DNA of 47,649 bases from NCBI GenBank assembly GCA_045106825.1, contig JBGCFH010000230.1, positions 1 through 47,649 of the forward strand. Reading direction: 5' to 3'. The notes beneath the pieces were generated by a model, which had not been told where the DNA came from, did not search any database, and saw only the letters and a list, made by a program, of their open reading frames with translations. How positions within the stretch are numbered: the stretch's first letter is position 1; the number at the start of each line of letters is the position of its first letter. Positions 17,554 through 25,968 of the stretch are shown here, in pieces. Source of the stretch: CAWVWD01 sp045106825. Its GTDB lineage: Bacteria > Bacteroidota > Bacteroidia > Chitinophagales > Saprospiraceae. The translations under genes and the position numbers were made by a program.

Positions 17554-19659
17554 TTAATAAATTTTATAAACTCGACATTCTTCTTTTTTTATTGAAGCAA
17601 TATTATAATGACGACCATTGAATTTTAGTATTTCATCGCTTTCGCTACAATTTTTAATTGTAGAAAATACCAATTGTAAAGTTGTATTTTCGATATTTTT
17701 TAGTTTTGGAATAGCAAAGTTAATGACAGCATTTTCTGTATCTAAATTAGCCATAAAAACGTATTTTGGATGATGAATATGTGTCCAGGCAATAACTTTT
17801 CCATAACCTGTTGGATCTGGATAAATTAGCCATTGAACTGGTTGATTTTTGATGTCATTCCAAATACTTTCTGCAAAAAATTGAATATGTAATAAACGAT
17901 GATATAATACACCATTTTTTCCCCAATTGTAATAGCCTTTTGTTGCTTTTGGCCCAGTACCGATTTGAAAAACGAAGAGTTTTGTGTAATGTTCGTTTGG
18001 TGCAGGTTTATAATGCGTATCACGAGTACGAAAGCCTAAACCCATATAACTCGGCATATCCGTCAAAAATAAAGCCGCAAATAATCGAAATTCATTACTT
18101 GCAATATAGAACTTATCGAATCGAGGATCATCCTTATCTGCAGTCATTATAGTAAAATTCGGAGCAAAATTCCGAGTATGCAATATATCTATATATTGGC
18201 GAAAGCGTTGTAAAAACAAAGTTGTATTGACTGTAACCGATTGTAAATCGCCTAAAGTAGAATTGGCATCAGCAGCTTCTAAATGATCAATTTCGTCACC
18301 ATAACCCATCTCATTTCGAGGTGCTAAAAAAGTCTCGGCGAAGTAGCCAAAGTAAGGCTTATCTTGTTTTTGAATATAGTTTTTGACATACGCTAAAATG
18401 TCGTAATAATCGTCAATTTGAGCTGGAACACCTTCGGGACGCATTTGTACGTGTGACATGTCTCCTCGCATAAAGTCAAATCCATAAAAGGACTGAACTT
18501 GATAATAATTCGATGCGACATAGTTCCAAACGGAATATAAAGGTGTTGAAAAATCAATTTCCCAATCTTGATTATCGTTTAATCTATCGTATAGTTTGTA
18601 ACGAGTTAAAGGGCCGAAAACTCTTGAAAAAGATTCAGGTTTAGTAATATTGTATTCTCGCCAAATCTGACCTTGTGCGTCTTTTTCAAAATGTTTCTTA
18701 TCGACTTCCAAGCCTCTATAAGGTGGAGCCATTGTTGCTGGAACAGGCTCGTAGCCATATTTTGTCAAAAATCGTAACAACGCATCACGACGTAATTCTC
18801 GTATTTTTACCTGATTTGGTTTACCAAATAAAATTAGATTCCGTTGGCTTTCGCCAAATTCGTCAGAAAAGAAAATCTTACTATCTTTTGGATATTTATC
18901 AAATGGATTTGATGCTCCGTATTGACGCAAAAATTTGATAATTAACTCTTGAACGGTTTCATATAAATTTGTTTCGTGGTTAACAATCTCAAACTCTTCT
19001 CGTTGTAACCATTCAAAATAATGTGGATTCGATAATACCATTTCAGAAAATCTATCAGTGTGTGGAATCACATCCATTCCGACAGATTTACCTAAAGCGT
19101 GTAAGATATTAATAACTGCTTTTAGTTGTTTTTCTACGGTATCTAAGTGTGGAATTGCACTGGCTAATTCTACTGAAAAAAAATCGGGATTAACATTCCA
19201 ACTGGCCATTCCATATAGACTCGACACAACACCAGGTTCCCAAATCGGTAGAAAATGAATTGAATCTTGTGACTCCGGTAAAGTCAAGGCATACTTCACG
19301 ACATTCCAAAAAGTTTGAATTGTTCGGACATTGATACCGACCATATTGGAAGTTTTTAACCAATTTCCATCTGTTTTTTCTCTAACTGGACTTTTTAAAT
19401 ATTCCGGTAATTCATCATAAGTGATAGTTGTATTTTGTACACTAATCGCATTAAAATAAATTGTTTCTCCTAATCGCTTTTTTAAAATTGCAATAATCTC
19501 GAATGTTGTTAGATTAACAGCATCTTCAGGTAACAGATTTGGAATAAAACTAATCTCTTTATCCGAAAACTGTCGGATAAAGTTTGCTTGTTCCCGTTTC
19601 CATGTTTCTTTGAAATCGTGATAAACCGATGGTATGATAGGATTCTGTTGATTTGACAT
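17554..19659 (-). CDS. GH13-like (alpha-amylase superfamily) protein
   Basis: A 701-residue protein without signal peptide, so likely cytoplasmic. Four pieces resemble the GH13 conserved regions in order: GMDVIPHTDR (~194-203, region I), FDFMRGDMSHV (~394-404, region II with the R-x-D nucleophile signature, Asp400), YFAETFLAPR (~439-448, acid/base Glu442) and TADKDDPRF (~500, region IV, where the usual His before the Asp is Lys). A C-terminal beta domain follows. The pattern suggests an alpha-glucan or alpha-glucoside active TIM barrel, but the sequence is divergent and the exact activity cannot be given. It is divergent from the BlaI-type gene; a TAnnTTTG-like box on the minus strand (19688-19695) lies 29 bases before its start. 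Confidence 0.6.
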   Translation of the reverse strand: MSNQQNPIIPSVYHDFKETWKREQANFIRQFSDKEISFIPNLLPEDAVNLTTFEIIAILKKRLGETIYFNAISVQNTTITYDELPEYLKSPVREKTDGNWLKTSNMVGINVRTIQTFWNVVKYALTLPESQDSIHFLPIWEPGVVSSLYGMASWNVNPDFFSVELASAIPHLDTVEKQLKAVINILHALGKSVGMDVIPHTDRFSEMVLSNPHYFEWLQREEFEIVNHETNLYETVQELIIKFLRQYGASNPFDKYPKDSKIFFSDEFGESQRNLILFGKPNQVKIRELRRDALLRFLTKYGYEPVPATMAPPYRGLEVDKKHFEKDAQGQIWREYNITKPESFSRVFGPLTRYKLYDRLNDNQDWEIDFSTPLYSVWNYVASNYYQVQSFYGFDFMRGDMSHVQMRPEGVPAQIDDYYDILAYVKNYIQKQDKPYFGYFAETFLAPRNEMGYGDEIDHLEAADANSTLGDLQSVTVNTTLFLQRFRQYIDILHTRNFAPNFTIMTADKDDPRFDKFYIASNEFRLFAALFLTDMPSYMGLGFRTRDTHYKPAPNEHYTKLFVFQIGTGPKATKGYYNWGKNGVLYHRLLHIQFFAESIWNDIKNQPVQWLIYPDPTGYGKVIAWTHIHHPKYVFMANLDTENAVINFAIPKLKNIENTTLQLVFSTIKNCSESDEILKFNGRHYNIASIKKEECRVYKIY

Positions 19660-19811
19660 TATTTCAATTTAATGTGACTGATTCTAACAAAAGTAATGAA
19701 ATAATAATGAAATAATAATGAAATTTAGAAATCTATTTAAAATGTAATTCTAATATATAGTTGAAATTTTTTGTCTTTATTTTTCCTCAATTTCTTAAAA
19801 AACGTTAAACT

Positions 19812-19865
19812 CCTAATTAATTCGGATAGATACTAATTAATTAGTTGTATTACTAATTAATTAGT
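19812..19865. promoter_or_regulatory. Three phased palindromic operator-like sites
   Basis: Two identical 14-bp perfect palindromes, actaattaattagt, lie at 19832-19845 and 19852-19865. A third, degenerate copy (11 of 14 matching) lies at 19812-19825. Start-to-start spacing is exactly 20 bp each time, about two helical turns. The rightmost site lies between the predicted -33 and -7 boxes. This fits auto-repression by the BlaI-type protein binding as stacked dimers; the link to BlaI is inferred from position. Confidence 0.75.
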
Positions 19866-19875
19866 AGTAGGTTTG
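19845..19875 (+). promoter_or_regulatory. Bacteroidota-type promoter of the BlaI-type gene
   Basis: TTG (19845-19847), a 20-base spacer, then TAGGTTTG (19868-19875), matching the Flavobacterium/Bacteroides consensus TTG-N17-23-TAnnTTTG. The spacer is almost filled by one of the operator-like palindromes. Confidence 0.65.
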
Positions 19876-19980
19876 TGTTATCAATTTCAAAGTACAAGAC
19901 AAACAAGTTTGATAAGCTAAGTGGATAAATTGATATTTTCGGTTCTTGTACTTTGGATTTTTTTAGAAAAACACAAAATC

Positions 19981-20340
19981 ATGCAAAAATTAGCAAAACG
20001 AGAAGAGCAAATCATGCAAATATTGTGGCAATTGGAAAAAGCTTTTATAAAAGAAGTGATAGAAAAATTTCCAGAACCAAAGCCACATTACAATACGATT
20101 GCAACGTTGATTAAGGTCTTAAAGGATAAAGGATTTGTTGACCATAAGAAATATGGAAATACGTATCAATATTTTCCTTTGGTGACAAAAGAAGATTATC
20201 AACAACATGCTGTTGGCGATATTATCAAGAAATATTTCGATAATTCTTATCAAAAAATGGTCGCTTTTTTTGCGAAAGAGGAGAAGATTAGTGGCGATGA
20301 ATTGGAGGAAATTATTAAGATGATTGATAAGAAAAATTGA
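19981..20340 (+). CDS. BlaI/MecI-type transcriptional repressor
   Basis: 119 residues from ATG 19981 (MQKLAKREEQIMQILWQ). An in-frame GTG at 19921 would add 20 hydrophobic residues atypical for the family, so the ATG is preferred. The winged helix is typical: AKREEQIMQILWQLEKAFIKEVIE, then HYNTIATLIKVLKDKGFVDHKKYGNTYQYFP, followed by the C-terminal dimerisation helices. BlaI-type repressors bind palindromic operators as dimers and are released when a membrane M56 peptidase senses a signal. The M56 gene is 288 bases downstream on the same strand, separated by a REP-like pair. Phased palindromes overlap its promoter. In Bacteroidota such pairs often serve functions unrelated to beta-lactams. 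Confidence 0.92.
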   Translation: MQKLAKREEQIMQILWQLEKAFIKEVIEKFPEPKPHYNTIATLIKVLKDKGFVDHKKYGNTYQYFPLVTKEDYQQHAVGDIIKKYFDNSYQKMVAFFAKEEKISGDELEEIIKMIDKKN

Positions 20341-20475
20341 CGTGTGGTTCGTGATAGAAACGCTGATTACGCTGAAAACACTGAAACTCGCTGATTTTTT
20401 TATCGAATAATGAATAATTGAAAACTATTAGTATCAATTTTCTGATGCAATTCAAATTATCGCACTTTCTTTTTT

Positions 20476-20586
20476 CCACAGGTACAACCTGTGGTTACTC
20501 AAATTGAACTCTTCCAGAGTTTTACAAAATACTCACTTTCAACCTTGGAAAGGTTGAATTTGAATAACCATAGGTTGTACCTATGG
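20476..20586. repeat. Inverted pair of REP-like two-hairpin units
   Basis: Left unit 20476-20521 (ccacaggtacaacctgtgg, linker, aactcttccagagtt) and right unit 20541-20586 (aaccttggaaaggtt, linker, ccataggttgtacctatgg). Same family and arrangement as 10881-10975. It lies between the repressor and peptidase genes and could make the distal gene's expression depend on readthrough. Confidence 0.9.
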
Positions 20587-20628
20587 AAAAACGACAATTT
20601 GAACTGCACTACAATTTTCCATTAAATT

Positions 20629-23457
20629 ATGCCTTATATCATTCATGCTGCAATCTTACTTTCTGGTTGTTATTTGTTATACCAGTTTTTATTAAAAACC
20701 GAAACGTTTTATAAGTTAAATCGTTGGTTGTTAGTTGCTTGTATATTTGTAGCATTTGCCTTACCAATGTTTGAAGTACCAGCAAACTATTCATTGCGAC
20801 AAGCAGAAAAAATAGAAAACAAAAAATCTGAACAACAAAAAACAATCGTTTTAGACGACAAAATACAAGCGATAGAAAAGGTTTCAACAGACGAACAATT
20901 GCAAGAAACGAATCAAGAAATTCCAATAATAGCAGCAGAATCAACTAAAAAAACGACAATTACAAATACTTTCAAACCAATCAATTGGCAACGAGGATTA
21001 CGCTATATTTATATGATTGGTTTAGGGATTTTTGCGATTAATTTCTTGATACAATTATCTTCGTTATTATGGACAATTATTAAAAATCCTACGATAAAAG
21101 ATGGAAAATTTAGAATTATAGAAATGAGCGAGGATAAAGCTCCGTATTCGTTTCTAAACAACATTTTTATCAATCCTACGAAGTACGATTGGGAAACTTA
21201 TAATCAAATATTGGAACACGAAAAAATACACATCGAAGAGCGACATACTTTAGATATTTTGTTTGCGGAATTGATTGTGATTTTTCAATGGTTCAACCCT
21301 TTTGCATGGCGAATCCGACAAGCGATTGAGCGAAATTTGGAGTTTTTGACGGACAGCCGAATGCTACAAAAGGGAACAGATAAAGCAACTTATCAATTAA
21401 ACTTGTTAAAAATATCGGCACCGGATTATCCGCTGAACATCACAACAAATTATAATCAATCTTTTTTAAAAACGAGAATTATGATGATGGAAGCAAAAAA
21501 ATCGTCGATGCGTTCGGCTTGGAAGTACTTACTTTTATTGCCGCTTTTAGGATTATCTATTATTACTTTAAATGCTGTACAACCTGATTTTGAATTAGTT
21601 ACAACGACAGAAGCGGAACAAACGGAAGAAGAACACGATTACGAAATTCCTACAAAAGGCGATTTTGAAGCCAAAATGAATGGGAATTTGGTTTGTGTGA
21701 AATTCAAAAGTGATGTAGGTGAAGAAGAAGAAAATATTACTTGGACACATAAAAAGTGTTTTCCGAAAACGGCTTTTTCTGATTTGACTGCACAGACATT
21801 TAGTATTACACGAGCAACAGGAGAATTAAAATTTACAGGAAAATTTGATGGAAAAAAGGGTAGTGGTTCGTTTGAATTTATTCCAAATGAAACATTTAAA
21901 AAGGAATTAAAGGATTTTGATGATAATGAAATTACGGCTTCGACCTTGTTTTTATTCTTTTTGAATAATACAGATGCAGAATATATTGCTTATGTGAAAA
22001 GTCAAAATTATGCAGATTTTGATTTAGAAAAACTGGAAGGTTTTTCGCTGTTTGGAGTGAGTTTATCGGAATTGAAAGAGATGAATTCAGCTCTGAAATC
22101 AATGGGTTATGATGATGTGAAAATGGAGGAAATCCAAGCATTAACGATTCATAATGTACAACCTGACTACATCAAAACGATTAATAAAGACATCGGTAAA
22201 ACGTTGAAAATCGAAGAAGTTGTTCAAGCTCATATTCATAAAGTAAGTCCAGAATATATTAAAAAACTGGAAGCGGTTGGTTTAGAGAATATGGATTTTG
22301 AATTGATTTCACAGTTTGCAATTCACAATATTGAGGTCGATTATATTAAGATGTTACAAAATTCAGATTTGGGCGATTTGGAAGAAGATGAAATTGTTGC
22401 AGCAGCAATTCACAATGTTAATCCAGAGATGATTAAAAAGTATCAAGCCTTGAATCTTAAAGGTTTTGATTTTGATGATCTTATCGGTTTTGCGATTCAT
22501 AATATTGATGTGGATTATATCAAATCGTTGCAAAATGCTGGTTTAGGTGATTTAGATATTGATGATATTATTGCGGCAGCGATTCATCAAGTTCAACCTG
22601 AAACCATCAAAAAATATCAAAATGCGGGATTGAAAGACATGAATTTTGAAGATGTTGTCGGTTTTGCGATGCACAATATTGATGTTGATTATATCAAAAG
22701 ATTGAAAAATTCGGGTTTAGATTTGGATAATGATGACTTAATTGGTGCTGCGATTCACAAAGTAGAACCTGAAACGATTAAAAAATATCAGGCTTTAAAT
22801 TTAGAAAACTTAGACTTTGAAGATATTCTTGGTTTTGCCATTCACAATGTTGATGTAGAATATATCAAATCGTTGCAAAATGCTGGTTTAGGTAATTTAG
22901 AAGCGGAAGAAGTTGTTGCCGCTGCGATTCATAAAGTTGATCCTGCGTTTATTAAAAAATACTTGAACTCTGGTTTAGACAATTTAGAATTTGATGATAT
23001 TATCAATTATGCGATTCACAATGTAACGTTGGAATATATCGAATCTTTACGTAAAACTGGTGTTGAATTAGATACGGAAGATATTGCTAATGCTGCGATT
23101 CACAACGTTGATGCTGCGTTTATTAAAAAATATCAAGATGCGAATTTGGAAGGTATTGATTTAGAAAATATCATCAATTTTTCGATTCATAATATTGATG
23201 TGAATTATGTGAAATCATTGCAAAATTCAGGTTTAAGCCAAGTGAATAACGATGATATTGCTGGTGCAAAAATTCATGGTGTTGATGCTGCTTTTATAAA
23301 ATCTATCATTGATTTAGGTTTTAATAATCCGACTTTAGACGACATCGTTCAGTTGAAAATTCATAATATTGATGCGGATTATATCGAGCAAAAACGTGCG
23401 GAAGGTTTTGATAATGAAGAACTGGAGGATTATGTGGATTTGAAAATTGGGCAGTGA
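20629..23457 (+). CDS. M56/BlaR1-like membrane peptidase with long C-terminal repeat domain
   Basis: A 942-residue protein. Membrane helices lie near residues 5-22, 32-48, 125-150 and 300-316. The cytoplasmic peptidase domain carries the zinc motif HEKIH (197-201) and a downstream NLEFLTD (~237-242), as in M56 peptidases. In BlaR1 relatives this domain triggers cleavage or release of the BlaI repressor encoded next door. The outer part is unusual: from about residue 504 to the end there are ~15 repeats of 29 residues, consensus AIHNVDxDYIKSLQNAGLGxLDxDDIIAA, alternating between DVDYIKSLQ and PETIKKYQ forms, so the real unit is a pair (~58 residues). Similar repeats occur in C-termini of other M56 proteins. 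No penicillin-binding sensor domain is present. Two hairpins follow the stop. Confidence 0.85.
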   Translation: MPYIIHAAILLSGCYLLYQFLLKTETFYKLNRWLLVACIFVAFALPMFEVPANYSLRQAEKIENKKSEQQKTIVLDDKIQAIEKVSTDEQLQETNQEIPIIAAESTKKTTITNTFKPINWQRGLRYIYMIGLGIFAINFLIQLSSLLWTIIKNPTIKDGKFRIIEMSEDKAPYSFLNNIFINPTKYDWETYNQILEHEKIHIEERHTLDILFAELIVIFQWFNPFAWRIRQAIERNLEFLTDSRMLQKGTDKATYQLNLLKISAPDYPLNITTNYNQSFLKTRIMMMEAKKSSMRSAWKYLLLLPLLGLSIITLNAVQPDFELVTTTEAEQTEEEHDYEIPTKGDFEAKMNGNLVCVKFKSDVGEEEENITWTHKKCFPKTAFSDLTAQTFSITRATGELKFTGKFDGKKGSGSFEFIPNETFKKELKDFDDNEITASTLFLFFLNNTDAEYIAYVKSQNYADFDLEKLEGFSLFGVSLSELKEMNSALKSMGYDDVKMEEIQALTIHNVQPDYIKTINKDIGKTLKIEEVVQAHIHKVSPEYIKKLEAVGLENMDFELISQFAIHNIEVDYIKMLQNSDLGDLEEDEIVAAAIHNVNPEMIKKYQALNLKGFDFDDLIGFAIHNIDVDYIKSLQNAGLGDLDIDDIIAAAIHQVQPETIKKYQNAGLKDMNFEDVVGFAMHNIDVDYIKRLKNSGLDLDNDDLIGAAIHKVEPETIKKYQALNLENLDFEDILGFAIHNVDVEYIKSLQNAGLGNLEAEEVVAAAIHKVDPAFIKKYLNSGLDNLEFDDIINYAIHNVTLEYIESLRKTGVELDTEDIANAAIHNVDAAFIKKYQDANLEGIDLENIINFSIHNIDVNYVKSLQNSGLSQVNNDDIAGAKIHGVDAAFIKSIIDLGFNNPTLDDIVQLKIHNIDADYIEQKRAEGFDNEELEDYVDLKIGQ

Positions 23458-23746
23458 TTTTCTTTTAAATTCAACTTAACAAAAAACCGATAAGTTGCGG
23501 AATGTCCCCTAAAAAGTATAGATTCCGCAACTTATCGACCTTATAAACTGCGGAATCTACCTCAAAACACATAGATTCCGCAACTTATCCAAGTCAATCA
23601 TTTTCATCACAATGATTTCAACTTACGGATTAGAACACAATCAACATAGTTTGGGCTTAGTTGATGTGGATTTAGAGGTCAATATGTTGTTTTGAATAAC
23701 GACTCAAACCGTCATAAAACAATCAAATTCACAACTCGAAACTTCC
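23458..23746. other. Intergenic spacer after the M56 gene
   Basis: Between the tandem hairpins (23488-23589) and the HTCS remnant, I see nothing codable in ~155 bases. Single near-matches to the HTCS operator word occur (for example atatgttg at 23682-23689) but form no array. Confidence 0.4.
23488..23589 (+). terminator. Two tandem hairpins after the M56 gene
   Basis: First hairpin: 16-bp perfect arms (cgataagttgcggaat, 23488-23503; complement 23522-23537). Second hairpin: 11-bp arms (tgcggaatcta, 23549-23559; complement 23572-23582). The two share the direct repeat atagattccgcaacttatc. No T-tract follows either, so terminator is the likeliest role but not certain; RNA 3'-end protection or a REP-like element are alternatives. 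Confidence 0.6.
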
Positions 23747-23905
23747 TCAAACCTCACTCGGTTTCACGTCATATTTTTCCTTAAACTTCGTAGAGAAATA
23801 AGTCGGACTCGAAAAACCGACCATAAACGCCACTTTTGTGATGTTTCCTTTACGTTGTTCTAAGAATTGTTTAGCTGCTTTTAAGCGAATATTTCGGATA
23901 AATTC
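23747..23905 (-). pseudogene. 3' remnant of an HTCS gene (AraC domain end)
   Basis: On the minus strand these bases encode 52 codons and a TGA stop, starting EFIRNIRLKAAKQFLEQ and ending STKFKEKYDVKPSEV. They differ from the C-terminus of the 33827-37894 HTCS at only 4 positions (E to K, Q to P, K to T, G to D). No start codon precedes it and homology ends abruptly at about 23905, where the sequence reads tctgcgtgag, a word of the ATCTGCG repeat family. It is a truncated third paralogue, cut off by rearrangement. The homologous part contains no internal stop. Confidence 0.9.
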
Positions 23906-23956
23906 TGCGTGAGCAATTCTTGATGCGTTTGCCCTTATATAGAATAATATTTAATT

Positions 23957-23991
23957 AAAAAAAATCCCTCTACCTGTAACAGATAAAGGGA
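23957..23991 (-). terminator. Terminator of the 608-residue protein gene
   Basis: On the minus strand, an imperfect stem (tccct...ctgt / acag...aggga) is followed by a run of eight T's, 85 bases after the stop at 24076. It has classical Rho-independent form. Confidence 0.85.
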
Positions 23992-24075
23992 CAATAAAAG
24001 ACTATTTAAAGTTCAAATCTTCAGGTTTGTAAAGAAAATAAACCTCTAATATTTTTTAAGACACCATACGTTAGC

Positions 24076-25902
24076 TTAGTTTGAAATTGATATCAAAGAA
24101 CTCTCAATAGCTTCAATCACTGCTGTTGTAGCATCGGGTGAATTAAGTATCCATACATTATCTGCATTCATGGTCATTGCTGATGGTATGGTTTCCTGCA
24201 TAGCTTTTTTCATACAGTAATTAAACGCATCTCGTAGCGTAGTGATAGCATTACCATCATCATCTTCTTCTATAATGTTGAAAGTTGTTTGAGGTCCATC
24301 GTCTGAAGGTGTTTCAATTAATTGAGCAATTTTTCGAGTGCCATTATTTGAAGCAACAACATGACCATTATCATCGCTATAAAAAGTTGTTGGAGTAGGT
24401 TGATTATCGTCATCAACATAAATATACGTTATTGTACCTGAGTTTGGCGGTATCATATCTTCATCCGCATAAGCGTAAGAAAATGTTCCTTGAATAGCAA
24501 ATATATTACGATTTTGATCAAATACAGTAGTACCGTTCATGTAACTATCTCGTTGATTGTCATCATATCCTTCTAACTTAAAGGAACAGAACATTCCCAT
24601 TCCAGTGTATAATGGCGTGGTTTCCATATACCAAGTATCATATCTCAAAGGAAATCCCACATATGTTCCATCTATATCATATAAATTCTTAAAATTAAAT
24701 GTATCATATGGAATATCATCATGCACTAATTGCCCACCATATTGACTATTTATCTTAGTAAATACGACTGTTCTATCCAATGAAATAATAGAATGTTGAC
24801 TATTTACTTCTAAGCCTGTATCATTGCCTTTGAGTGTTACTAAACAAGCAATGACTGTACGATCTAGAATATGATGTGCAAGGTTCGTTAGATATAAAGA
24901 CGCTCCATGATCTGTAATTTTTCGAAAATAATTAATTACTGTATTAAGATGATTAACACCATAAGTTAATCCTTTTGCTCCATAATTAATTGCCTCATCT
25001 TCTGTCATTAAACTTTCAGTAGCTGCACCATCAGTTGCCACTTCTTCACTTGAATCAAGTGTTGCTTTAAGTCCCTCAGACCCCACTTCAATGGTAGCAT
25101 CTGCAGCCACAACAGCCCATTCAGGAATCAAATCACCTACTTTCTCATATTTTATCTGGACTTTACCGACAAATTTCCCACTCCTATCCAGTGCAAAAGT
25201 AATACGAGCATAGCGTTCTTTTGGATCTTCTACCTTAATAGATACACATATTTTGAGATCTTTATATGGATTTCTGGGATTGTCATTGTTTTTATGATCC
25301 TCAAACCATATATGTGGAAAATGTACATTATATCTACAACCTTGTGCAATTACTTCATAATAGGGATTCTCTAAAGAGTTAGTATGAAGGGTTGCCGTAC
25401 CAAAAAGATTAAGTATTGCTGTTCTCCAATTATTAATAACATCTGCTGGAACTACAAGGGGACACTGAGAGGTTAAACATATACTTCTTATTTTAGCATC
25501 CCAATGTTTGGAATTATCGTTATAATTCGTTAACTCATAATCATCTAAATCCTTATAATTACCATCACTATCATTACTTCCAGTAGGCGTAAAAATTCGT
25601 GAAATTCCTCCATGGTTAAAATCGGTATATGCTGTTAAATATAAAGAGTTTCCGACTTTAAATGAGCTGATACTATTTGATTCTTTCCATCGATTTTGGT
25701 CATCTGTATATGGCCAGTAAGTATCGTCCAAATTTTCATTATTGTCCTCACTGTAAGCTTCATAATACCGAGAATCGGATACACCCTTATATTTACCCAT
25801 TCTGTAAATATAAAGTCCGTATGTAGATGGGTCATCATTTTTTCCTGGAACTGACATAATTAAATAATTTGTACCAATAAAATATAAAACTTCTTTCTTC
25901 AA
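24076..25902 (-). CDS. 608-residue protein of unknown family with a possible beta/gamma-crystallin-like N-terminus
   Basis: I do not recognise the full protein. It is rich in Asp, Asn, Tyr and Ser, has no clear signal peptide, and lacks a T9SS tail. Residues ~30-135 have the look of a two-motif beta/gamma-crystallin fold: ESNSISSFKVGNSLYLTAY, then TDFNHGGISRIF and KHWDAKIRSICL, where SNSISS and DAKIRS occupy the place of the calcium motif (N/D)(N/D)xx(S/T)S in incomplete form. A central helical, Ala/Gly-rich part (~265-330) and a beta-rich Asp-heavy C-terminal part follow. MSVPGKND at residue 17 (25854) is an alternative start. The gene lies downstream of an HTCS gene on the same strand, with four operator-like repeats about 95-180 bases before its start, so it is probably the HTCS target. 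A strong terminator follows. Confidence 0.75.
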   Translation of the reverse strand: MKKEVLYFIGTNYLIMSVPGKNDDPSTYGLYIYRMGKYKGVSDSRYYEAYSEDNNENLDDTYWPYTDDQNRWKESNSISSFKVGNSLYLTAYTDFNHGGISRIFTPTGSNDSDGNYKDLDDYELTNYNDNSKHWDAKIRSICLTSQCPLVVPADVINNWRTAILNLFGTATLHTNSLENPYYEVIAQGCRYNVHFPHIWFEDHKNNDNPRNPYKDLKICVSIKVEDPKERYARITFALDRSGKFVGKVQIKYEKVGDLIPEWAVVAADATIEVGSEGLKATLDSSEEVATDGAATESLMTEDEAINYGAKGLTYGVNHLNTVINYFRKITDHGASLYLTNLAHHILDRTVIACLVTLKGNDTGLEVNSQHSIISLDRTVVFTKINSQYGGQLVHDDIPYDTFNFKNLYDIDGTYVGFPLRYDTWYMETTPLYTGMGMFCSFKLEGYDDNQRDSYMNGTTVFDQNRNIFAIQGTFSYAYADEDMIPPNSGTITYIYVDDDNQPTPTTFYSDDNGHVVASNNGTRKIAQLIETPSDDGPQTTFNIIEEDDDGNAITTLRDAFNYCMKKAMQETIPSAMTMNADNVWILNSPDATTAVIEAIESSLISISN

Positions 25903-25968
25903 ATATTATATTTTATCAATATTAGTTTAAAAATAAATATCATAATATTTCTTTGAATACTGATGATA

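Larger units (their letters stand above)
19660..19980. other. Divergent control region of the GH13-like and BlaI-type genes
   Basis: Contains a short tandem repeat (aatgaaataat, about 19695-19727) near the GH13-like start, three phased palindromes, and a promoter for the repressor gene (both listed separately). In the leader an 11-base inverted repeat (aaagtacaaga at 19889-19899; tcttgtacttt at 19944-19954) could fold around a 44-base loop. Confidence 0.6.

Noticed and set aside
19921..19980. GTG start giving a 20-residue longer BlaI-type protein
   Set aside because: The extra residues are hydrophobic and unlike the family, whose wing-helix domain begins at ATG 19981.
20629..23457. Beta-lactam resistance system (BlaR1-BlaI)
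   Set aside because: The M56 protein lacks a penicillin-binding sensor domain and no beta-lactamase gene is nearby; only the regulatory pair resembles Bla.
23640..23700. A third HTCS operator array near the HTCS remnant
   Set aside because: Only one or two imperfect TTATGWTG-like words occur and their spacing does not fit 21/28/20.
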